In this document: piece by piece, positions 1 to 8,397 of the stretch
Layout: every line of letters starts with the position of its first letter
Numbering within the stretch: position 1 is the first letter of the stretch
Origin: an uncultured Dorea sp.
GTDB taxonomy: Bacteria > Bacillota_A > Clostridia > Lachnospirales > Lachnospiraceae
DNA length: 33,775 nucleotides
Direction: 5' to 3'
Assembly: GCA_910578865.1 (NCBI GenBank)
Contig: CAJTRM010000029.1
Location: 1 to 33,775, forward strand
Translations under genes and position numbers: made by a program
The notes under the pieces: generated by a model
The model's input: the letters and a program-made list of their open reading frames with translations, nothing else
Databases searched by the model: none
Told to the model about the DNA's origin: nothing

Positions 1-24
1 TGGTTTTATATTATATGACCTTAA

Positions 25-732
25 AAAATTTGTCCAGTTTATTGTAGCCTATCCAGTCTGCTGTCAGCAATGGAGAGGGCAGGCAGTGAAGATATTGGGG
101 CAGAGGCAGAGAGGAGGGGACTTGGCACACCAGCCACCAGAGCAGATATTATTGAGAAGTTAGTCAGGGATGGATTTGTAAAAAGAGAGAAAAAACAGAT
201 GATTCCTACAGAGGATGGTATGAAACTGATTACGGTACTGCCGGAGATAGTGAAATCCCCAAAACTTACAGCCGATTGGGAAAACGCCCTTACCCTTGTG
301 GCAAAGGGAGAAATGGGCAGGGAGGAATTTATGGCAGACATTGAAAAGATGGTGTCAGACCTTATCCATAACTGCCATGAAGTCAGTGACGAGCAGAAAA
401 AAATGTTTGCCAGAGAACAGGAAACACTTGGTGTCTGCCCCAACTGTGGCGGACAGGTGGTAAAGGGAAAATTTGGGGCTTACTGCACAAATAAGTGTGG
501 AATGAATGTAAGCAGGATTATGGGAGCTGCCCTAACTGATGAACAGGTAAAAACAATACTGGAAGGAAAGAAGATTTTATTAAAAGGACTGACAAGTAAG
601 GCAGGGAAAAAATATGATGCCTATATTATTTCAAATGGCATAGAGGATTACCATTACACAAAAGACGGGCAGGAGAGGTCAGGAAAGCAGTTTAAATTCA
701 ATATGGAATTTCCAAAGAGAAGAAAGAAATAA
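25..732 (+). pseudogene. topB: DNA topoisomerase III, C-terminal fragment
   Basis: Only the last ~235 codons of a type IA topoisomerase (normally about 700 residues) are present. The reading frame contains the end of the topoisomerase core (SLLSAMERAG, then RRGLGTPATRADIIEKL, the conserved block after the catalytic region) and a C-terminal zinc-ribbon-like segment (CPNCGG...CTNKCG). The family relaxes DNA during replication or conjugation. The upstream part is not just off the window edge: in-frame stops lie at 16-18 and 22-24, and family similarity begins only around base 50-58. The gene therefore seems broken by a rearrangement near base 45. The catalytic tyrosine and TOPRIM domain are absent, so no activity is expected. 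An internal ATG at base 70 could start a 220-residue fragment, but no clear ribosome binding site precedes it. Confidence 0.85.
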
Positions 733-764
733 AAAGAGGAAGAAATAGAATACCGTATAAAAAG

Positions 765-833
765 TTAGGCAGTCTGTGAAAGCAGATAAAAATATAAATA
801 AAAGGCAGCATGAAAATTAGGCAGTCTGTGAAA
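765..833. repeat. 17-bp direct repeat pair
   Basis: TTAGGCAGTCTGTGAAA occurs at 765-781 and again exactly at 817-833, a period of 52 bp, in the gap between the topB fragment and the next gene. It may be a protein-binding repeat or the trace of a small duplication. No function can be assigned from sequence alone. Confidence 0.75.
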
Positions 834-873
834 AACAGAATAATAATCAAAATAAAAGCAGGAGGACATAAGA

Positions 874-1134
874 ATGGAAGAAACAAAGAAGGTGCAGGAC
901 AGTGAAAGCAAGGCGGATAAGTTTATCCGTCTTGGAGAGTATCGTGTAAATAAGGTTATAGAAGCCATTGGAAGGATAGAACACCTTTCCAACCGCAGTA
1001 ATTATGAGTATACGGAGGATCAGGTAGAAGTTATGTTTTCCATGATAGAAAAACAACTTGCCGAGGTAAAAGGAAGGTTTGCACCAAAACAGGAAAAAAA
1101 TAATACATTTTCATTTGGAAAGAAAGCGGAATAA
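874..1134 (+). CDS. small charged conserved-element protein, unknown function
   Basis: This 86-residue charged protein has a good ribosome binding site (GGAGG about 10 bases before the ATG). No signal peptide, membrane segment or cysteine motif is visible. It appears helical and ends in a Lys/Asn-rich tail. It sits in a tight same-strand run: topB fragment, this gene, a 44-residue gene, DUF5688, HTH. That arrangement looks like the accessory end of a conjugative-element operon. I do not recognise a named family. Confidence 0.7.
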   Translation: MEETKKVQDSESKADKFIRLGEYRVNKVIEAIGRIEHLSNRSNYEYTEDQVEVMFSMIEKQLAEVKGRFAPKQEKNNTFSFGKKAE

Positions 1135-1147
1135 GGAGGAAATTAAA

Positions 1148-1282
1148 ATGCAACGGTTAGAAAAGGAAATAAATACAAGTAATAAGAAAAGCATGGTGAA
1201 GCGGTATAAGATGTACCAGGAAAAAATATCGGAAGTGTTGGGAAAATCAAAGAATGACACAAAGAGAGGAGATAGGAAGTAA
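1148..1282 (+). CDS. 44-residue basic peptide, unknown
   Basis: This very short Lys/Arg-rich protein starts at the ATG at 1148 behind a GGAGG site at 1136-1140. An earlier in-frame ATG at 1079 lies inside the preceding gene and has no ribosome binding site. Its TAA stop shares one base with the ATG of the following DUF5688 gene (TAATG), which indicates translational coupling. No known domain is recognisable. Confidence 0.55.
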   Translation: MQRLEKEINTSNKKSMVKRYKMYQEKISEVLGKSKNDTKRGDRK

Positions 1283-2382
1283 TGGAATATAAGGATTTTA
1301 TAGAGCAGGTAAAAGAAAAAATACAGGATTTTCTGCCTGAAAAGTTTGCAGATGCAACAGTTGAGATTGCCCAGGCAATAAAAAACAACGATTATATTAT
1401 GGACGGTCTGACCATCAAGACAGAGGAAAATAATGCTGTGCCTGTGGTATATCTGAATCCATATTTTGAGCATATACAGCAGGGGATTGACTTATATGAC
1501 GTATTAGCACAGATTGCAGAAACCTATCAGGCACGTTCCATTGGTTATGATACGGATTTGTCTAAAATCACAGATTATGACAGCATAAAAGATAAGATTG
1601 TATGTAAGCTCATTAACGGGGAAGCCAATAAGGGATTTTTGCAGGACAAGCCATATACCCAAATAGAAGATTTGGCGGCGGTATATCAGATTTTATTAGA
1701 TAAAAGTGCGGAAGGCACAGCAAGCGTAACCATTACAGACAGTCTGATGAAAACATATGGTGTTACAGCAGACGAACTGCACAGTCAGGCATTGGAAAAT
1801 ATGGAGAAACAGCCATACGTTTTTAAGGGGATTAGTGAAATTGTGGAAGCTATTATGTATGAAACTATTCCATTAGAGCCAAACATGAGTAGAAATGAAG
1901 CAGGGGAATCTTCGCCACAGATGGCAGAGGATATGCAGGATACCATTTTTGTACTGACAAACGATACCATGTTAAACGGAGCAGCGGAAATCTTGAATGA
2001 TAAAACAAGACAGGAAATTGCAGAAAAGATAGGAAATTTTTATGTGATTCCCTCTTGTATTCATGAAACAATAATTATACCAAAAGATGCAGGAATGGAA
2101 TTAGATGAGCTGGAACACATGGTACAGGAAGTCAATTATACACAGGTGGCACCGGATGAACGACTTTCAGACCATGTGTATGAATATGATGCAAAAGAGC
2201 ATGAACTGTTCCGTAGTGACAGGTCAGGGGAACGTGCTAAGCAGAAAGAAGAAAGAGAAGAAAAAGGACATGAGCGTATTTCCGTAAAAGATAAACTTGC
2301 AGAAAAGAAGAACACAGTTCTTGAGAAAAATGGTGAAAAGGAATATAAAAAAGCAGAAAAGAAAAAGGAATCATCACGATAG
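1282..2382 (+). CDS. DUF5688 family protein
   Basis: This 366-residue protein resembles DUF5688 proteins of Lachnospiraceae mobile elements. The N-terminal block begins MEYKDFIEQVKEKIQDFLP, followed by a segment with YLNPYFE and an IAETY motif typical of the family. The last ~60 residues are a very charged Lys/Glu-rich tail, probably disordered or coiled-coil. No signal peptide or membrane segment is seen, so it is probably cytoplasmic. The family's biochemical function is unknown. It is co-directional and overlaps by one base with the upstream gene. A Shine-Dalgarno-like GAGAGGAGATAGG precedes the ATG. Confidence 0.75.
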   Translation: MEYKDFIEQVKEKIQDFLPEKFADATVEIAQAIKNNDYIMDGLTIKTEENNAVPVVYLNPYFEHIQQGIDLYDVLAQIAETYQARSIGYDTDLSKITDYDSIKDKIVCKLINGEANKGFLQDKPYTQIEDLAAVYQILLDKSAEGTASVTITDSLMKTYGVTADELHSQALENMEKQPYVFKGISEIVEAIMYETIPLEPNMSRNEAGESSPQMAEDMQDTIFVLTNDTMLNGAAEILNDKTRQEIAEKIGNFYVIPSCIHETIIIPKDAGMELDELEHMVQEVNYTQVAPDERLSDHVYEYDAKEHELFRSDRSGERAKQKEEREEKGHERISVKDKLAEKKNTVLEKNGEKEYKKAEKKKESSR

Positions 2383-2404
2383 TTGAGATAGGAGGAGTAA
2401 AAAA

Positions 2405-2734
2405 ATGTTAGAAACAGGAGATAAGTTATTAAATGTAATGAAAGAGAAACAAATCAGTATTGCAGAACTCTCAAGAATTTCTGGTGTGGCGGAGCATACC
2501 ATTCTTGAGATTCTTGCAGGGATTAGAGAACCGGAACTTAGCTGCATGTGTAAACTTGCAGAGGGTCTTGGTATCTGTGTCCATGAACTTCGTGCAGATG
2601 AGGAAAGTTATGTGGTAACCGTTCAGAAAGATACTCTTGCAAAGCTGATTGTAGTCAGTGAAATGAATGGGGTGGAGTTGGAGGAACTGATACATAGGAT
2701 TCTGGAGAAAGGGATTGAGGAATATGGGTTTTAG
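2405..2734 (+). CDS. XRE-type helix-turn-helix protein
   Basis: This 109-residue protein has an N-terminal HTH of the Xre/Cro type, about residues 4-65 (AELSRISGVAEHTILEILAG is the helix-turn-helix). A short C-terminal helical segment may mediate dimerisation. The ribosome binding site AGGAGG lies about 9 bases upstream. It is the last gene of the 5' module and is followed directly by an intrinsic terminator. It is probably a local regulator of the element, with unknown target. Confidence 0.75.
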   Translation: MLETGDKLLNVMKEKQISIAELSRISGVAEHTILEILAGIREPELSCMCKLAEGLGICVHELRADEESYVVTVQKDTLAKLIVVSEMNGVELEELIHRILEKGIEEYGF

Positions 2735-2759
2735 AGGTGTTTGATAAGATAAGTAAAAT

Positions 2760-2793
2760 GACTGTAAGGTGCGGGGTGCCTTACAGTCTTTAT
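2760..2793 (+). terminator. intrinsic terminator
   Basis: A perfect 10-bp stem, GACTGTAAGG (2760-2769) pairing with CCTTACAGTC (2779-2788), has a 9-base loop and is followed by TTTAT. It ends the topB-HTH operon and separates it from the AT-rich cassette that follows. Confidence 0.85.
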
Positions 2794-2871
2794 AATAAAA
2801 TGATGCAGATATAACTTTGAGAGTAATTAAAATGCTTACTATACACATGTAAAATTTTGTAGTATTTTAGT

Positions 2872-2900
2872 TTGTAATGATTTTAATGGTATGGTATAAT
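2872..2900 (+). promoter_or_regulatory. sigma-A-type promoter of the defence cassette
   Basis: A -35-like TTGTAA (2872-2877), a 17-base spacer and TATAAT (2895-2900) with an extended -10 TGG lie about 60 bases upstream of the DUF4062 start. No other good promoter was seen before the OLD and UvrD genes, so this one may drive the first three genes together. Confidence 0.6.
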
Positions 2901-2959
2901 TTGGATAAAAGATATATACTGTTTAAATTTTACAGTCATACAGTAAAGGGGCAATAGGT

Positions 2960-4066
2960 ATGGAGAAAAAGTATCAAATCTTTATCAGTTCGACATTTGA
3001 AGACTTAAAAGAGGAAAGAAAAAAAGTTCAGGATACAATCTTATCAATGTATCACTTCCCGATAGGAATGGAAATGTTCAGTGCAGCAGATGAAGAACAG
3101 TGGGAAGTTATTAAAGAGACTATAGACAGTTCGGATTACTATGTTTTGATTATAGCTAACAGATATGGAACAATTATACAAGAGGGAAATGATAAAGGGA
3201 TTAGTTATACAGAAAAAGAGTATAGATATGTAAAAAGTAAAAATATACCTATATTGGCATTTGTAATTGACAAATCTGTATCGAGACTTGAAAGTCAACG
3301 AGAGACCACAGTCAAGGCACAAAAAAAGCTCAAAGAGTTTATTAAAGAAGTTGGAACAGGAAGGACGATTCAATGGTGGACATCAACAGAGGATTTAGCT
3401 TCGAAAGTGATGAACTCATTGAATAAGCAGATACTTAAAGGAAAAAGACCAGGGTGGATAAGGGCAACGGATTATATTAGTGAAAATGAATTAGGTAAAT
3501 TGGAAAAAGAGGTACAAGATTTAAAAAAACTAAATGAGCATTTGAAGTATAAATCTTACGAATTGCCACCAATGTTCTTAGAAACAATTGATTTGAGAAA
3601 TATGAAATGTTATATTTCTCAAAGCAATAAAATTAAAGATACGATTGTTTTAGATGATGAATACAATCGTAACGAGAATGGTCATATCATCTATTTTACT
3701 AATGATGATAAAAGATTAAAGAAATTTAAAGATGAATTTATCATGTTGGCATATGTATATCCCGAAAATCAAAATTGGGTTAAATACTATTATAATGATT
3801 ATGGTTTGTTCTTTTCTATCAGAGGTTCTAAAAATATAAGTAAAGTTCAAATAGAAATTAAAGAAAAATATTCAAGTTTAGTTTGCGTATTAAATCAGCA
3901 ATTTGATGTTGAGGAAGACAGAAAAGATTATTTTATAAAATTAAGGGATTGTGATATAAGACATCTTTCCAATATCAGAGAGATATGTTTTACGATTTAT
4001 AATGATTATTTTAGTGGTACAGGTAAATGTGAATTTGAGGTTTGTGATGTTTGGTTGAAACAGTAA
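2960..4066 (+). CDS. DUF4062 domain protein, putative defence component
   Basis: This 368-residue protein opens with a clear DUF4062 domain, about residues 4-100: YQIFISSTFEDLKEER, then DYYVLIIANRYGTI and ISYTEKEY. DUF4062 is a Rossmann/TIR-like fold that is often the N-terminal module of bacterial STAND and immune-type proteins. Here it is not fused to a NACHT/STAND ATPase. A short coiled-coil-like linker (about 165-185) leads to a C-terminal domain I do not recognise, probably beta-rich. There is no signal peptide. The gene is the first of the cassette, 65 bases before the OLD-nuclease gene on the same strand. The likely role is a sensor or effector partner of the nuclease/helicase pair, by inference from neighbours. 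An unrelated cargo gene is the alternative. Confidence 0.8.
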   Translation: MEKKYQIFISSTFEDLKEERKKVQDTILSMYHFPIGMEMFSAADEEQWEVIKETIDSSDYYVLIIANRYGTIIQEGNDKGISYTEKEYRYVKSKNIPILAFVIDKSVSRLESQRETTVKAQKKLKEFIKEVGTGRTIQWWTSTEDLASKVMNSLNKQILKGKRPGWIRATDYISENELGKLEKEVQDLKKLNEHLKYKSYELPPMFLETIDLRNMKCYISQSNKIKDTIVLDDEYNRNENGHIIYFTNDDKRLKKFKDEFIMLAYVYPENQNWVKYYYNDYGLFFSIRGSKNISKVQIEIKEKYSSLVCVLNQQFDVEEDRKDYFIKLRDCDIRHLSNIREICFTIYNDYFSGTGKCEFEVCDVWLKQ

Positions 4067-4131
4067 TCAGGGAATTAGCGAGATAATTAAGGAATTTTCT
4101 TTTGTAAAAAGAAGATTGGAGGGAGATTTTT

Positions 4132-6177
4132 ATGTATTTAAAAAGTGTACAGATAAATAATTTCAGAAAGTTTGGTACGGATAATAATGTGGTGGAATTT
4201 GTTGATTCCCAAGGGTATGAAGCATACAGAAATTCAAAAAAGTTTAATATAGCCATGACAACCACATTGATTGTTGGAAAAAATAATGTTGGGAAAACTT
4301 CAATAATTGAAGTGTTAGAAAAATTGATAGGTAAAGATAAGCATTTTAAAGCAGTAGATTTTAATTTCATATATTTAAAGAAACTACTATCATCATATTC
4401 GTTGAAAAAGAAAGAGGAAATAGAGTTACCATATATGGAATTTATGGTTGGAATAGGAATTGATAAAGGAACCACAGATTTGGTTACGAATTTAATCCCT
4501 CTTATGTTATTGGAGGATGTTGGAAAAGGAAAATTAGATATTAAAATTAGGTATGAGGTAGAAGAAGCAGAGGAATTACGAGATACTATATGCAAGTTGT
4601 TAGAAAAAAAGCATTCAGCAGATTTGTTATTTAGTAAGTTTTTGGAGCTATTAGATAATACATCTTACCAAATAAATTATTATAATAAAAATAATCAGAA
4701 AGTAGATTTTAAGTTAAGAGATTTAATAGAGCTGCGTCCAATAAAGGCAAATAATATTGAAGGAGACAAGTGTTTGTCAAAGGCGTTTAATAAGATAGTA
4801 AAATATAGGTATAATGTATTATTAGAACAAGGGCAAGATAATTTAGAAACAGAAATTATAGGTATAAATAAGAAATTATCTACAACTATTAGAACTAAAC
4901 ATACGGACCCTATAAATAAAACATTAAAGAAAATAGTTTCTGATGATAAAATGAAAGTACTATTAAGTGCTGATTTGTCGTTTCAAAAGCTTCTTGATAA
5001 TCTTGTTAAATATGAGTATGTCGAGAAAAATATAAATATTCCAGAAAATCAGTTTGGTTTGGGATATACGAATTTAATGATGATAATTGCCGAACTAATT
5101 GAGTATATGGAAAAATATCCCGATGATTCGTTTAATAGTAAAATTAATCTGATATCAATAGAAGAACCAGAAACATTTATGCACCCACAGATGCAAGAAT
5201 TATTTATTAAAAATATAAATGATGCAATTATTACATTGTTAGAAAGTAAAAATAAAAATGTTAATAGCCAATTGATAATAACCACGCATTCTTCACACAT
5301 TTTGAATAGTAAAATTCATAGTGGAAATACATTTAACAACATTAACTATATGACAGTTTTAAACAACTATGCAAATGTGGTTAATTTGAATGACAAAAAG
5401 ATTACACCTAAAAGTGATAAACCAAAAGATGATTTGAGTTTTTTAAAGAAGCATATTAAATATAAAGTATCTGAATTGTTTTTTTCTGATGCTGTGATTT
5501 TGGTGGAAGGAATAACAGAATATACACTACTACCTTATTATCTTGAGGAAAATAGGGAATTGAATAAATATTATATTTCTATTTTTAATATAAATGGAGC
5601 ACATGGATTAGTATATAAGGAATTATTAAAAGAATTGGGAATTCCAGCACTAATTATTACTGATTTAGATATCAAGCGTGAAAAGTGGGAAAGGGGGGAA
5701 AATAAGGAAGATACAAAAAATACATTTTTACAAATAAATAGTTTGAAAAATAGGACAACCACAAATAAGACCCTGAAATATTTTAATAAAAATAATGAAA
5801 AAATTGCGGAATTAAAAGAATATATAGAAGACGATAATCTGTGCATAGTTTATCAAGGAAAAATATCATCATATTATGCAACAAGCTTCGAAGAGGCTTT
5901 TATATTAACAAATTATAATAACAAAATTATGAATGAAACTTTAAAAGCAGTAAAGAAAGAAACTTATATAGATATTGTTGGTGAAAATAGTTATGAAAAC
6001 AATAAGAAATATTCTTACAAATGGCAGTGTAAATTATCAAAATCAAAAAGTGATTTTGCCAATGAATTACTATATAGAATTATCACATCAGAAGAAACGG
6101 AATCAATTCCCAAATTACCAAAGTATATTCAAGCAGGATTAAAGGTTTTAGCAAGGAATTTAAAGGAGGGGGTGTAA
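4132..6177 (+). CDS. OLD-family ATPase/TOPRIM nuclease (GajA-like)
   Basis: This 681-residue protein combines an ABC-type ATPase with a TOPRIM nuclease, the layout of overcoming-lysogenization-defect (OLD) nucleases. Visible motifs are Walker A GKNNVGKTS (residues 49-57), Walker B ISIEEPE (Glu-Glu near 344), and the TTHSSH switch (near 384). The TOPRIM parts are the ILVEG glutamate (Glu459) and DLD (511-513). It is followed after one base by a UvrD-like helicase gene, which defines class 2 OLD systems. Gabija is the studied example: GajA cuts DNA when nucleotide pools fall during infection and GajB assists. This protein is about 100 residues longer than the usual GajA, so it may be a relative rather than Gabija proper. 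It is probably cytoplasmic, with a GGAGG site upstream of the ATG. Confidence 0.9.
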   Translation: MYLKSVQINNFRKFGTDNNVVEFVDSQGYEAYRNSKKFNIAMTTTLIVGKNNVGKTSIIEVLEKLIGKDKHFKAVDFNFIYLKKLLSSYSLKKKEEIELPYMEFMVGIGIDKGTTDLVTNLIPLMLLEDVGKGKLDIKIRYEVEEAEELRDTICKLLEKKHSADLLFSKFLELLDNTSYQINYYNKNNQKVDFKLRDLIELRPIKANNIEGDKCLSKAFNKIVKYRYNVLLEQGQDNLETEIIGINKKLSTTIRTKHTDPINKTLKKIVSDDKMKVLLSADLSFQKLLDNLVKYEYVEKNINIPENQFGLGYTNLMMIIAELIEYMEKYPDDSFNSKINLISIEEPETFMHPQMQELFIKNINDAIITLLESKNKNVNSQLIITTHSSHILNSKIHSGNTFNNINYMTVLNNYANVVNLNDKKITPKSDKPKDDLSFLKKHIKYKVSELFFSDAVILVEGITEYTLLPYYLEENRELNKYYISIFNINGAHGLVYKELLKELGIPALIITDLDIKREKWERGENKEDTKNTFLQINSLKNRTTTNKTLKYFNKNNEKIAELKEYIEDDNLCIVYQGKISSYYATSFEEAFILTNYNNKIMNETLKAVKKETYIDIVGENSYENNKKYSYKWQCKLSKSKSDFANELLYRIITSEETESIPKLPKYIQAGLKVLARNLKEGV

Positions 6178-6178
6178 G

Positions 6179-8236
6179 ATGAGCTTGGAAGTAATATCAG
6201 ACAATAACAGAAAGAGAGAAAATGAGATTCAGGAAGAACTTTATCAATGTATTGATAAGAAAGAGAGTATTCTCTTTAATTCAGGTGCTGGTGCGGGGAA
6301 AACATATGCACTTAAAGAATGTTTAAAATATGTAATTCGTAAATATGGAAATGAGTTAAAATATCGTAATCAAAAGGTTATCTGTATTACTTATACGAAT
6401 GTGGCAACAAATGAGATAAAGAGCAGGTTGGGAAATACAAATACGGTTTTAGTTTCCACAATTCATGAGAGAATATGGGAATTGATAAAGAATCATCAAA
6501 ATGAGTTAATAAAGATACATATTGAAAACTTGGCTATAAAAATAAAGAAAATTCAAGATGACATAAGTACAAAAAAAGAATTTGAAGAATTTCGCAAGTT
6601 AAGCAATAAAGAAAAGTGTGCTTTTAGAGATGTTGTGTTATCCTGTAAAGAGGTCTATTATGAAAATGATAATAGTAAAAAGGAAGAATTGCAAATGGCA
6701 TTAAAACCATACTTAAAAGATTTCTTTTATATGACTAACCATATCGGAAATTTTAAGAAAATGGTGAAAGCTATTATAGATGAGGATAAATACTTAACAT
6801 GTATTGGAAAAATAAAGTTTAAAGAAAAGCAGTATCAAAAAGTACAATATAGTACATTATATAATACAGACCAGTTGCATAGGATGAGAATTAGCCATGA
6901 TACGTTGCTAGAGTATGCTTTTACTATTATAAACAGGTATGATTTATTAAAACAAATGATAATTGATAAATATCCATATATTTTTATCGATGAGTATCAG
7001 GATACCAATGAGTATGTGGTTAAAATTATGAATGTATTACAAGAGTATTCAGAGAAAATTGAACATAAAGTTTTTATTGGATATTACGGAGATTCTGTGC
7101 AGAATATTTATGAGAAGGGAGTAGGAAATAATATTACATTGCTTCATAAAAATTTGAGGGAAATAGATAAGGAGTTTAATAGAAGGTCAACTCAAGAGAT
7201 AATAGATGTAGCAAATAACATTAGAAGTGACAAAATTATTCAAAGGTCTATTTTCGAAGATTGTTATGGTGGAACTGTAAAATTTTATGTTGGAAATGTG
7301 GAGGATGTTAAAGAGTTTATGAATAAATATGTAAAGCAATGGACTGTATCAAAGGAAAATCCATTAAATTGTTTTATGCTGACTAATAAAACTGTAGCAA
7401 CATTTAGTGGGTTTGAGAATATTTATAATTTGTTTAGTCGTACTTCTGTTTACAAAGGAGCAAGGTATAATCAATTAAATTCCGAATTATTAAGCAAAGA
7501 TTTGTCAAAATTAGGGGAAGTTCCCAGACGCTTATTTAATATATTAAATTTTTTAATAAGTATGCAAGATGAAAAGAGTATGTTAAAAAGCATATTGCCA
7601 ATATCAGTTTGCAAAGACATGAATATTCAAGAACTTAGAAAGTTGGTGGCAGAATTAAAGAAAATACATGGAGAAACACTAAAAGAAACAATTGAAAGTG
7701 TTGCTGAGTTATATAAAAGTGATGCTAAAGGAAATTTAAAAAAGGTTATAGAAACAGTTTTTGATTTAGAAGAAATATCTCTTGCTAGGTTTCAGGCATT
7801 TCTTTTGAGAAAATTATTTCAAAATATTACAGATAGTGAAATCGAAGAAGCTAATACTATTATAGAAGAAATTCTTTTGGTAAGTATGGAAGAATATAAG
7901 TTGTGGTATAAATATATTATAGAAGAAACAACAGGAATTGTGCGTTATCATACATATCATGGAACAAAAGGCTTAGAGTTTGATAATGTTGTAATTATAA
8001 TGGAAAATGCATTTGGAAGGGAGAAAAATTTTTTTGATTATTTCTTTAATAGTTGTGAGCATTCTGATTTTAATAAAATAGATATCAAAAAGTATAATCG
8101 TGTTAAAAATTTATTGTATGTATCAGTTACTCGGGCTATTCAAAATTTGCGAATTTTGTATATTGATGATGTAAAGGATTTTGAATCTGGAATTAAACAT
8201 ATATTTGGTGAGATTAATCATTTTGGAATGTCGTAA
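6179..8236 (+). CDS. UvrD/Rep-like superfamily 1 helicase (GajB-like)
   Basis: This 685-residue SF1A helicase shows all main motifs in order: motif I SGAGAGKT (about 35-43), Ia ITYTNVATNEIKSR, motif II FIDEYQDT (Asp271-Glu272), motif III GYYGDSVQNIY, motif V HTYHGTKGLEFDNV (about 592-605), and motif VI LLYVSVTRA (about 645). It starts one base after the stop of the OLD-nuclease gene and has a GGAGG site inside that gene's end, so the two are translationally coupled. The partnership is that of GajA/GajB in Gabija and related class 2 OLD systems. It is longer than the usual GajB (about 500 residues), with an extra region between motifs Ia and II. Role in phage defence is inferred from family and pairing. 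Confidence 0.9.
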   Translation: MSLEVISDNNRKRENEIQEELYQCIDKKESILFNSGAGAGKTYALKECLKYVIRKYGNELKYRNQKVICITYTNVATNEIKSRLGNTNTVLVSTIHERIWELIKNHQNELIKIHIENLAIKIKKIQDDISTKKEFEEFRKLSNKEKCAFRDVVLSCKEVYYENDNSKKEELQMALKPYLKDFFYMTNHIGNFKKMVKAIIDEDKYLTCIGKIKFKEKQYQKVQYSTLYNTDQLHRMRISHDTLLEYAFTIINRYDLLKQMIIDKYPYIFIDEYQDTNEYVVKIMNVLQEYSEKIEHKVFIGYYGDSVQNIYEKGVGNNITLLHKNLREIDKEFNRRSTQEIIDVANNIRSDKIIQRSIFEDCYGGTVKFYVGNVEDVKEFMNKYVKQWTVSKENPLNCFMLTNKTVATFSGFENIYNLFSRTSVYKGARYNQLNSELLSKDLSKLGEVPRRLFNILNFLISMQDEKSMLKSILPISVCKDMNIQELRKLVAELKKIHGETLKETIESVAELYKSDAKGNLKKVIETVFDLEEISLARFQAFLLRKLFQNITDSEIEEANTIIEEILLVSMEEYKLWYKYIIEETTGIVRYHTYHGTKGLEFDNVVIIMENAFGREKNFFDYFFNSCEHSDFNKIDIKKYNRVKNLLYVSVTRAIQNLRILYIDDVKDFESGIKHIFGEINHFGMS

Positions 8237-8397
8237 AAGGATATTGTGTATGAAAACTTTGGTCAAAAATTTATCGCAATAAACTGATTCTGTAATTTAA
8301 AATTGAATAAGATTGAAAATCTAAAGAAAAATTATAAAATAGCCAGGCACAATATACAGAGGAGTATTGCAAATTACATTTTATAGGAGGAAAAAGC

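Noticed and set aside
4011..5300. Long minus-strand open frames within the OLD-nuclease and neighbouring genes
   Set aside because: They are Ser/Phe/Ile-rich shadows caused by AT-rich coding sequence on the opposite strand, with no ribosome binding sites or motifs.
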